From: Taeniopygia guttata
Taxonomy: Eukaryota > Chordata > Aves > Passeriformes > Estrildidae
DNA: 64,000 bases
Reading direction: 5' to 3'
NCBI RefSeq assembly: GCF_048771995.1
Contig: NC_133043.1
Location: 9,008,501-9,072,500 of the forward strand
The notes under the pieces were generated by a model. The model was not told the origin of the DNA, searched no databases, and saw only the letters and a program-made list of their open reading frames with translations. The position numbers and the translations under genes were made by a program. Positions 47,700 through 57,770 of this stretch are shown here, in pieces. The stretch's first letter is position 1. Each line of letters starts with the position of its first letter.

Positions 47700-50600
47700 A
47701 TGAATGACCAGTACCACCGAGCTGCCCGGGATGGCTACCTGGACCTGCTGAAGGAAGCCACCAAGAAGGACCTGAACTCGCCAGACGAGGATGGCATGAC
47801 CCCGACCCTATGGGCCGCCTACCACGGCAACCTGGACGCCCTGCGCCTCATAGTCAGCAGAGGGTGAGTGTTGGCCAGGGCACGCTGCTGGTCTGGGGAC
47901 CACAGTAGCTGGGACCCCCTTCTTCCCCCCTCTCTGCTTGCAGGTCAGCGTGCCCCACAAAATGATGGCTTCTCTCTGTAAGACCCCTACTCCTGTCCTT
48001 CCTGCTGTTGGTTCCTGTGCCCCACAAAATGATGGCTAATCTCTGTAAGACCCCTACTCCTGCCCTCCCTGCTGTTAGTTTTCTTTGTTTGTGGTGCTTT
48101 GAATCTAATCCAACACTCCTGATAACTGCTCTGTGCTTTCCCAGCTCCTCTGACCCTATAAGTGCTCCTGCCCCCAGCCTGCTTGCAGCACCCTGGGTAG
48201 GGATGAGTTCCCGTTTCCAAGTGCTTTGTGATCTTTTACAGGTCCTGTAAAGACAAACACATTATGTTGCTGACATGAAAAAAGCCCATTTAAGTGAGGG
48301 GGCAGAGAAAATTTCTGCTCCCTCTGTCCCAAGAGTGCTTGCAGAGGGATGTGTGCAGTGCCAGCTGGCAGTGGGTGGCACTTGTCTGTTTTACCCAAAG
48401 CAAGGTCTCAGTATGTGACCCCTGGGCAGCTTGTTGTACACTTGGAGCCTGGGAAATTCAGGTTTTCCAAGAGCAGTGTCCCCCACAGGGCCTGCTCCAT
48501 ACTCATCTGTCCCTCTGTTCCTCACCCTGGGCTGCCAAATCTTAAAGAGTTTCTGGCTTCCTAAATATGGATATGGTGGAGAGGTGGGAGTGGGATTAAG
48601 GGGACTTGTCAGACTGGAGGGATTTACACCTTGGTGTTGGGGGAACACACAAGGTCTGTGCTAAAGCATGACCTGCCATTCCTAGCTCCCTCTGAGGCAG
48701 TCTGTGGCTCTCCAGTTCTTACTAACCCCCTCACGACACATCCCAGTGCTTCTTTCTGCTCCAGTAGCTCTTCTGAGCACCTCTTTTAATGCCATCCAAC
48801 TGGAGTGGCTTCTGCCTCGTGGTGAGAGATTGGTGGTGCTGATTTTGATTTATGTATTTCTAGTTTTGCGGGATGGGACTGAGGTCAGCAGCCTGGATGG
48901 ACATCACACCTCCTTGGAAGGGCTTGGTGGGCTCCCAAGCAGCGATTTTTTGTGCACCCTGGCTTGTGTTAGCAGCTCTTGTACCTGACCAGCCACATCT
49001 CCAGTGCACCTGTTCCTGGGCTCTTGCCATCTCCTGATACTCTGGTTTGCTTGTGCAAAACATTCAGGCAGAACCTCAGCAGTGCTCACAGGCAGAGCTC
49101 CTCCATCCATTGTTGTCCTTTCATTGTAAATAATTTCCTTTCAGATCCTGAACTGAAGGCTGTGTACAGAGTGGCTGTGTACTTTGGGAAGTCCTGGTGC
49201 TGTAGGAGTGTGTTCAGGAAGAGACTATTTCTGATCTGGAAGGGAGAGAGCAAGACAGTGCTCTGAGTGGAGTGTCCTGACATGGTTCTGGGCTGAGAGC
49301 CCTGAGATGCTTCCCTGGGTGGGGCTCTGTGACTCCCTGTGTACTCCAGGAAAGACTGTGCCCAGCAAAAACCTGTCCAGAGCTCCTGTCAGGACAGGAA
49401 TTGCTAGCCAGGGTCAGAGAGACATGGGAGGAATGCTCAGGGGATGAGAGCCTGAAGTTAAAAATGGTTCCAAAGACTCTGATGGCCAAAACGTCAACCT
49501 GGAAGACCCAAGTGGTGGATGAATGCCCCTCCAGAAAGGCAAAGCCTTTTGGACTTACTTTATAATCTCTTTATATCACTGTATCTCCTCATATTGCCCA
49601 TCTCCATCACAGGGCACCCTGCAGCACCACTGCCTGCCCTGCCAACCCCCATCCAAGCCAGCAGTTTCTGCCTCTCCACAAAGCCCAAGGGCTGCTTTTT
49701 TAAACTCACATTGGATTAAAAGGTCCTTGTGGGCTCAAATTGTGTTCGAGTGCAGCTTGGCTGCTGTTTAATTAACAACCTAATATACATTTGTTTCTGA
49801 CAAGGAAAATAGCCTGGCAAAAGCCCAGTGCCCTTTACATGATGGATGGTGGAGCAAGGTGTGTGGCTGTGGGACTGCAGGATGTGTTTGCATTTGTGCA
49901 TTCATCTCCATGTGTCAGATCCTTGCCCAGGGCCACAGAGAGACCAGCAACATGCTTGAAATGGAGGCAGGCACACCTCTTTGGGCTTTGGGTCTACCTA
50001 AGGCAGAAAAGCCCCAGCCTGGGGACAAGGGTGCCAGAGAGGTGGAATTGTGCAAGAGCCAGGATAGCCTGAGGACAGACCCTGTAATTTTCTGCCAATG
50101 CCCAGGATGATGTTCCACAGTATTTAAGCTTTGTTCAGAGATGAAACTTAATGCTGGGTTATATATGTTACTATTACACCTACACTATAACGACTGTGAG
50201 GCAAGAGGGAAGGCCCCTGAGCATCCCAAAATGTCAGAGAATTGCTCTCCGGCCTCTGCTGCCAAAATATTCCTCCTTTGGTTCAGAGAGCCCTGCACTG
50301 CAAGATGGGAATGTGGGGCTATGGCATGGAGCAGCATCTGGAGGAGTGGAGGCTTTGGGGCTGGGCTGGCTCCGTGCAGGGATGGGGTGGGAGGCATCTT
50401 CAGTGTCTGAGTGGGCTGGTGAGCCTCCATCTGGGCTGCATAGGGATGTCAAAGCACAGAGGATGATGGGGAGTCCTGGGACAGCAAGAAACACCCAAAT
50501 CTCCTTGCCAGGGCTAGGCAGTGGCACTGGTGTCCAAACAAGATGGGACATTGAGTGCTATGAAATGCCCCATTGAGGGTGGCCAGAGGAGCCCTGAGAA

Positions 50601-53600
50601 AGCAGGGCTGTGGGAGAGGACTTCTGGGGGCCAAAATCATGGCTCTAATGGTCATGCTAGGCCGATGGACACATCTAGGCTCTGTCATCAGTGAAGGAGC
50701 CTCATCCACATGTGTTCAGCAGATTGTGTGTCAGGCTGGAATCAGGAGGGGGAAAGAAATGCTTTGGTAGATCCTTGAGGGAAGCTGGTTGCCCCAGCCC
50801 ACAGGGAAGGGGTAATAAAACAGGCTTATTGTGCTGCCCCTACCAGCTGCTGATGTGTTTGTGCCTCTGTGCACCCTTTGCAACAGACAGAGAGAGGTTT
50901 GGGATGGAGGGATCAGCTCATCCTTCTTGTTTGCCACACAAAAAGCCTTTTTCTTCCCCCTGGCCAGGCTCCAGTGAGGAAAACAAACTCAATTAACATG
51001 ATGGCTGGGAAGAGGCAGGCAAGTTGGCATTTAGCATTGCAGCTTTTCAGACACAGTAATTCTTCAGTGTGGCTCGTTAGGCATTGCTGTGGCAGTGGCA
51101 GGCACCGGTCCAGCTCCAGTTATAGGCAGGTCTGGGGGCCTTGGCTGGGATCAGCCCAGACTTCCTTGGAGGGGACAGCAGGAGAAGTGAGGATGTGTCT
51201 GCAGGTCCTCCTTGGAGGGGACAGCAGGAGAAGTGAGGATGTGTCTGCAGGTCCTCCTTGGAGGGGACAGCAGGAGAAGTGAGGCTGTGTCTGCAGGTCC
51301 TCCTTGGAGGGGACAGCAGGAGAAGTGAGGATGTGTCTGCAGGTCCTCGCTCAGCTTTGTCACCCAGGAGAGCTGGTCCTCATTTTCTCTTCTTACAAAA
51401 ACAGGGGGCACAGATACTTTGGATGTCAGTGGCAGAGGAGACAAGTGGCTCAGCCATGGTTTGGAGCTGAGGGTGGCTCCTGACATCAGCCAGGCTGCTC
51501 GAGGGCCGGGGCAGGGCTGCAGCGGAGGTTGCAGCAGAGGCACGTGAAGGTGATGTGCATCCTCTGCACGCCCCAGGGCTGGAGGCCCCGTGGGAGCCAG
51601 GCAGCCTGGCCGTGTTGGTGGGGACCTTCCCGGGGTGACAAGCAGATGGGAAGGTGAGGGAGCAGGGTGGGGCACTGTTGCAGCTTCCTGGCTTCCCGCA
51701 CCTGAGCTGGCTGCTGGGAGTGAGGGTGAGCCCTGGGCACGTTGAGGTGCTGAACCAGCAGACATGGCCCCGGGCACTGCCCAGCATGAACACTCACCTG
51801 GACAGGAACTGCCAGCCTGGCTTTCTGCTGGGACAAGAGGCAGAGAGTCCTGGCGTGATCCTCATCCACAGCATCTCTGCTGGAGTTTTGGGGGTTTGAA
51901 CCTGGAGGACAATTGAATCCTCGGGCTACCACCACCTGGGGAAAACTCGGTGTAGAGGACCCAAAGCTCTGCTCTGAGACCAAAACCTCATCTCTTCTGC
52001 TGTTTTCTAGGCTTTGCTTGGGTCATTGCCCTGACTGACTATGCTGAAGGTAGTGAGGATTGTTCCTCAAGCCATAAGTTATTTTTTTCACTCTTCCTAT
52101 ATCCATAACCATTTTATGGGAGCAGAGACACTCTGCACCCAGCTGGCTCCTGGTCTGAGGGCCCAATTCCTCACACACAGCCATGAGCCAAGGGTGAGCC
52201 AGCCCTTTGCTATCAGAGGAACTTCACACATGCAGACAGGGAAGAACATATGTAAGTGCCACTGGATTCCCTGGCTAATTGGGATCCTATGGGAGAAGCA
52301 GAGGGGAAAAACCAGCAGGAAGGGAGTGAGCATGCATGTCATGGTGCAAACAGAGTGACTCAAGAGATGCACATGTCCACCTAAGGGGACCAATTAACAG
52401 TGTTTTAATAATTATTATTACAGGAGTTGACTAAGTGCTCAAAAACGCTTTGAAGCTGAGAAGTGCTGCACTTTACACCTGTTATTAAAATATATTCCCA
52501 CTTAGTGGACCCTGCAGTCAGCATCTCCTCATGTGCAGCACCCTGGAGGTGAAGTTTTGCTCAGACAGACACCTGCCAGAGGGAGGGCCTCATGTTTATT
52601 ATCTGAGTTGAATCAAACGTCTCTACTTTGCAAGTCACCGTTCTTCTTTCCTTCTGATGCATTTTTAGTGCCTGCGGCAGCCATTTATAGGGCAGAGGGC
52701 CTGAGATATCTAATTTTGCCCTAATACTCTTCTTTCTAGACTGGAAATGACCAGGGAAAACTGATTTTGATGTTCTTTCCCCTCACTCTCTGAGGAAAGT
52801 AGATCTTCACATATGAAACCCCCAAGACGTCCCTGGCTTTGCCCTCTGTCCCCTGAACCAGACAGACCTGAGAATAGGCTCCAAAAGGTACTTGATGGAT
52901 TGAGCATCCACACACTTGGTTTTAGGAGCAAGACTGTTTCCAGGGAGTCCACTGCTCAGTCACTGTCCACATCATGAGTCCACATACACACTGGGACCCT
53001 TGGGGTGCCCTGGCTCACCTGCCCACACATGCCAGGCACACAAGTGCCCTTTCAGAGCACACAAAACAAACCAACAGCCCTTCACGCACTGGAGTCTCTC
53101 CACCAGCACCAGCAGTTCCATGTGGAACAGGTTCACTGGCTCTTTAAATCCAGCTCCATCAATAATTTATTCCTCTCTTGCAATTCATCAAATATTTATC
53201 CTCCCCATGCATTTCCCAGCCTGGACATGTCACTACGAGGGTAGAAGCAAGGGCTGGGAAAATACTGCTCCTGGAAACTGGGCATTGCTAGAGTACTATC
53301 AGATCCCTTCCCTCCTTTTCTTGGCTTCATGGCTCCTCAATCCTGTGATCTCCTGCCTTCCCCCTCCTCATCACCCATCTTTGAAACCTTTTTCTCCTTT
53401 TATGAGAGATGTCAAAGGCTCTGGTTCAGAAGTCCTGAAGGGTTTGTGGGTTTTTTTGGCCTTACAGAGTTTCAAGCCTATTGCTTAACTTGCTGAATTT
53501 GCCAATGAAATCAAGGTTGTACTCATTATGTTTCTGTAAATTTAGTGAAAATATGTTTATGATGGAGTTCCTGTTCATGCTCCCACAGAGAAAGCTGCGT

Positions 53601-56600
53601 GCACCTCATAGCAGCTTTCAGGGAGTGAAGTTAGTAAATTCATGCTCTGGTGCAAATAATCTCCAGCTTAATATCTGGACAGGCTTTATTGCTTTTCTAA
53701 AGCCTAGGGATTGCAAACTTGGCATTACACTGACGGGGCAGTTCCTCTCTGTCTGTGCTGCCCCTTGGGCAGTGCTCCAAGCAGGCTGCAGGGTCCCTGT
53801 GTGGGGATGAATATGCTGGATGAGGCTGTTTCTGGGTTTGTGCATTAGCACAAAGTGATGAAGGTGCAAAGCAGCAGGGCAGAGAAGTCCCTCTGCTTCT
53901 GTGCTATCCTGCTCTTTCCCTGGAGAAGTTTTTGGACTCTTTGAAGTCAAACAAGCCATAGCTCAGAGCACATGGGATTTGGGAGAGGGTTCTGGGCTCA
54001 GCTGCTCCCAGCTTTTGTCATCACGGACCCTAAAGCAGCGAGGAGTTAAGTAACCCTTGCTGAGGGTCTCGAGCATGCATTTAGGGAGTTGGATCTGATG
54101 ATCCTTGATCGGTCACTTTGATCTCTCTGTGTTCTGTGATTTGCTTTCTGCACTCCCGGTGTCACCATGGATTGGGGCTGGGTCTGTGTGGAGGAGGAAC
54201 AGTGCTGGGTTCCTCTGGAGTTCACTGAAAGGGTGGTGTGGGAACAGACAGGAGCTGTGCTGAGCCAGAGCTCTGCCAGAGCCCTGCTGCCCACGAGGAG
54301 TTGCTCCTGAGGGTGGTGGAGCTGCCCAGCCTCAATAAAAGGCTTTGCCATACCCATGTGCACGGAGGGAGAGCGCCCTGTTGACAGATACTGCTGCTGG
54401 CTGCATATCATTAGCACACAGCCCGAGAGAGGGCTGGTGCCAGCAGGGGTGTGAACTCTCTCTCGTTTCACCTGAGCACAAATACACAGGAATGTCAGGA
54501 GGACAGACTTCCCTTGAATCCCAGGTTTGTGTTCATCCTGGCACAGGAGGCAGGAGATGTGGGCAAGTGGTTGTGTCCCACCAGCAGCTTGCTGGGGCAG
54601 GGGCTGGCACGGTGCGAATGGAGATGCTACTGGCAGTGTCCAGCTCCTGAGGAGTGCAGAAACCTAATCTGCACTTTCTCTGAAACTGGATTCTCAGGAT
54701 GTGCTAATACCAAAGTGCTTCCAGCCATGCTATCAAGAGCAAGCGTGGTACAGCAAAATCCCCCACAAAACCCCAATGCCGAGGCCAATGACAGCAAAAT
54801 CACTCTTATTCTCTCCTGCCAACATTCCTCTTTGTGCTGCAGATTTCCCCATGTGCCAAGGATTGGGTCGGTGGGAGGTATGGCAGCTGGGGGGTTTCAG
54901 AACCATTGCTGAGAATGGATGTTTCATGGTGAGATCCCAAGGTGTCCAGCCAAGGATGTGGCATAGAGAGAGGCGTTCTGGCATGCCCCCTCACAGAGTC
55001 TGAATGAAGCCAAGTTCTGAAGACAGAATCTGACTAGAATTTAATGGGATATTTGAGATTTGAAATTTTATAACAAGCTTTAGGTCTGAGATGGAATTAG
55101 ACCTGTATCTCAGTTCTGGGCTATTCAGAATGTGGCTTGCCTGTCTCAAGAAGTTGGTTTGATGTGGGAACACATTTATCTTGAGACCTAAATTCAAGTC
55201 ACATTGCCACAGACAATGGGGCATGTGATTCCATGTCAGTAGTACTCCCCTCCAGAAGAACCCTCTAAAATTAAGTTGCAAGAACCATAGGTGCATAGCT
55301 TGATATTTCAAGGAGTCAACACTTCATGGTGCTGATTTGCCCCTGCACAGCTGGGAATATCTCGGTGAAGTCTGTCATCAATCCCTGCATGATAAACAGT
55401 TGGTTTTCTTGCTGCCTAGGGGTGATCCAGACAAATGTGACATCTGGGGGAACACCCCCCTCCACCTGGCAGCAGCCAATGGCCACCTGAACTGCCTCTC
55501 CTTCCTCATCTCCTTTGGGGCCAACATCTGGTGCCTGGACAATGACTACCACACCCCACTGGACATGGCAGCCATGAAGGGGCACATGGAGTGTGTGCGG
55601 TACCTGGACTCGATTGCTGCCAAGCAGAGCAACCTCAACCCAAAGCTGGTGAGCAAACTGAAGGACAAGGCCTTTCGGGACGCGGAGCGGAGGATTAAGG
55701 ACTGCGTGAAGCTGCAGAAGAAGCACCACGAAAGGATGGAGAAACGGTACAGAAAGGAGATGTCGGATAATTCGGATACCATGAGCTTTTCCAGCTACTC
55801 AAGCAGCACCTTAAGCAAGAAGTTCCAGCACATGTCTATGGTGACTTCCTTGCCATACTCACAAGCCACCATCCACGGCACAGCCAAGGGAAAGACGAAA
55901 ATACAAAAGAAATTAGAGAAGAAGAAGCAGGTGGACGGGACATTCAAGATCTACGAGGATGGCAGGAAAAGCGTGCGGTCCCTGTCCGGTCTGCAGCTGG
56001 GCAACGACGTCATGTTTGTGAAGCAGGGCACGTACGCCAGCCCCAAGGAGTGGACTCGCCGCAATATCCGAGACATGTTCCTCACGGAGGAAGACACTGT
56101 CTCCCGTGCCATAAGCGACCCAGGTTTGCACATGGACTCGGCCCACTCCGAGGTCAGCACTGACTCTGGACACGACTCCTTGTTCAACCGCCCCGGGCTG
56201 GGCACCATGGTGTTCCGGCGCAACTACGTGAGCAGCGGGCTCTTCGGGATCGGCCGGGAGGACGGGGCCGCGCCGGGGGAGGACAGCGCCGACGGGATGG
56301 GCGTCAGACTGCGGAGCCGCCTGCAGCGCTCGCCAAGTCTCAACGACAGCATTGGCAGTGCCAACAGCCTGCAGGAGAGGAACGAGGAGGAGCTGCCCTG
56401 GGATGAGGTGGAGCTGGGCTTAGATGATGATGATGAACCAGACACGAGCCCCTTGGAAACTTTTCTGGCTTCCCTGCACATGTTTGAATTCATCTCCATC
56501 CTGAAGAAGGAAAAGATTGACTTGGAGGCCCTCATGCTGTGTTCAGACAATGACCTGAAGAGCATCAATATCCCTTTGGGCCCCAGGAAAAAGATTGTGG

Positions 56601-57366
56601 ATGCCATCCAGAGGAGAAGACAAACGCTGGAGAAGCCAGATGTCATTGTAGACACTGAACTGTAAGTGGGAGATGGGGTGTCTAAGGGCTTAAACCCTTC
56701 AGCAGGTGGAGATATGGATAATGTAAGGTCTTGTTTTCAACCTGATTTGGAAGAGTAAAAGTTCGGATAACCTCAGCACTTCTGTGTGTGGGCAAATTCC
56801 TGCTCGTGTGGACAGGTTGAGAGTTTGGAGAGGTGGCAGTAGCGTTAGTTCATTACTCAACAACCTTAATGTAACTGGGCAGGACATTAAGCACTTGTTT
56901 TGTTTCATTCCCCATTTGAATGCAGACTGCTTTGTGGTCTGATGCTTCTCAGTCCATCTAGCTGAGATTTTCAACCACACTTAGGCTTGTCTTGACTCTT
57001 CACCTTTTGAAGACATTAGGAAATCAACCGCAATTCCCGGTGGGAGCAGGCTGACGGCAGTGCCAGTGGCCTTGGGAATCCTTCCCCAAATGCTTGAGAT
57101 CTTACTCAGGCCTCTGGAGGCTGCATATCTGGGTTGGAGCTGTTGCTGTTTTATGGTGTTTCCAGGGTTTGCTTGGTAGGGTTAAAGGACTGTGTACCTG
57201 TCAGAGAGGTGAAGGGAAGGCCACATGCACTGCCACCCCAATTCACTGTGTTGTTTGAGCTTCCCAACCTTCAGATATCTGTATGCTGCTTTTGCAGCCT
57301 TTCAGAACAGCTTGTTCTTGGATCCTCATGGTGCTGATAGATTTTTCTCTTTTCCTTTGCAGATAG
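47700..57366 (+). CDS. USH1G: USH1G (SANS), ankyrin-SAM scaffold of the Usher complex
   Basis: SANS links harmonin, myosin and cadherin-23 complexes at hair-cell stereocilia tips (family knowledge). Exon 1 is 47700-47863, starting [20 protein letters not shown] behind a good Kozak context (CACCATGA). Exon 2 starts at 55420. The frame reads to a TAA at 56663-56665 (469 residues; human 461). Residues 31-126 are three ankyrin repeats ([53 protein letters not shown]). Residues 127-398 are a basic, Ser-rich central region, including [15 protein letters not shown]-like and [13 protein letters not shown] blocks. Residues 399-461 are a SAM domain ([35 protein letters not shown]). The end is DTEL, a class I PDZ ligand for harmonin. 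A GTAAGT donor overlaps the stop; splicing from 56661 to an acceptor ending at 57362 gives exon 3, whose first 4 nt restore Leu and a TAG stop. I give the span to that exon. Confidence 0.96.
47950..48083 (+). repeat. 67-bp tandem duplication (2 copies)
   Basis: The unit starting GTGCCCCACAAAATGATGGC and ending at GCTGTT is present twice, at 47950-48016 and 48017-48083, with a handful of differences. It lies at the start of USH1G intron 1, under 100 bp after the splice donor. Confidence 0.9.
51165..51348 (+). repeat. Minisatellite, 4 exact units of 46 bp
   Basis: Units start at 51165, 51211, 51257 and 51303, each opening with CTTGGAGGGGACAGCAGGAG. I see one substitution in unit 3 (GAGGCT for GAGGAT). 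The period is not a multiple of three, so no coding repeat is implied. Near-identity means recent expansion, and copy number probably varies between individuals. Confidence 0.95.
54080..54140 (+). mobile_element. CR1-type LINE fragment (3' end, degenerate)
   Basis: GGAGTTGGATCTGATGATCCTTG followed by GATCTCTCTGTGTTCTGTGA matches the general pattern of an avian CR1 tail (GGACTNGATGATC ... TTCTGTGA). It is short and diverged and lies in USH1G intron 1. Confidence 0.6.
56662..57362 (+). other. USH1G: Likely USH1G intron 2, donor overlapping the stop codon
   Basis: The donor GTAAGT starts at 56662, inside the CTG TAA end of the exon 2 frame. The acceptor is a long pyrimidine tract with TTTGCAG ending at 57362 and a CTGAT branch-point-like motif about 25 nt upstream of it. 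The intron would be 701 bp. Exon 2 then ends with CT, and exon 3 begins ATAG, so the codons become CTA TAG: Leu and stop. The protein is therefore unchanged by retention or splicing. Confidence 0.75.
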
Positions 57367-57379
57367 CAGCACAGCAGCA

Positions 57380-57381
<2 letters not shown>

Positions 57382-57415
<34 letters not shown>
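57382..57415 (+). repeat. T34 homopolymer
   Basis: Thirty-four consecutive T residues, 16 nt after the inferred exon 3 stop codon. It is the longest homopolymer in the window. Its exact length may be a sequencing estimate. Confidence 0.9.
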
Positions 57416-57419
<4 letters not shown>

Positions 57420-57743
57420 CTCGAGAAACAAACCCAGTTCTAAATTGCCAGAAAACACAAGCCAGAGACTCCCTTTCTGGGGCAGCTGAAAGCTACAGCC
57501 ATCCCCACCAGTCCCACGGGACTGCTCCCTCACTCTGCTCCCTGTCGGTTCCTGGCATGGAGGGATGACAGCCGAGACTGGACCAGGCAGGTCCAACCTC
57601 CAACCTTCAAGGAACCAGGGTCTCCCACTCGCTGGAGGAAGGAGTGAGCTGCACAGATGGCTGGGACGCTGCTGTCACAGGCTGTGAGACCACACTAAGC
57701 CATGAACAGAAGGAGATAACGTGATATTTTCAAAGGGATACAA

Positions 57744-57749
57744 AATAAA
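57744..57749 (+). terminator. USH1G: Candidate USH1G poly(A) signal AATAAA
   Basis: A canonical hexamer followed about 30 nt later by TGTTCTGGGGTTTGGG, a GU-rich downstream element. It would close the USH1G transcript about 1.1 kb after the exon 2 stop. Confidence 0.5.
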
Positions 57750-57770
57750 TAATTACAAGCTATTCTTCCC

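Larger units (their letters stand above)
47864..55419 (+). other. USH1G: USH1G intron 1
   Basis: A 7.6-kb intron from a GTGAGT donor to a GCTGCCTAG acceptor, phase 2. It contains the 67-bp duplication, the 46-bp minisatellite and a CR1 tail fragment. Long open frames here, such as 51151-51777 (minus), owe their length to the repeat or to chance. No other gene was recognised. Confidence 0.85.
57363..57770 (+). other. USH1G: Likely USH1G terminal exon 3, mostly 3' UTR
   Basis: Only its first four bases (ATAG) are coding. The rest is 3' UTR, with a run of 34 T at 57382-57415 and an AATAAA at 57744-57749 that is followed by a GT-rich stretch near 57780. Boundaries depend on the intron 2 call and on the motif-based poly(A) site. 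Confidence 0.55.

Noticed and set aside
51151-51777. 208-codon minus-strand frame with repeated peptide blocks
   Set aside because: Its repetition comes from the 46-bp minisatellite read in shifting frames, and it lies inside USH1G intron 1 with no conserved domain.
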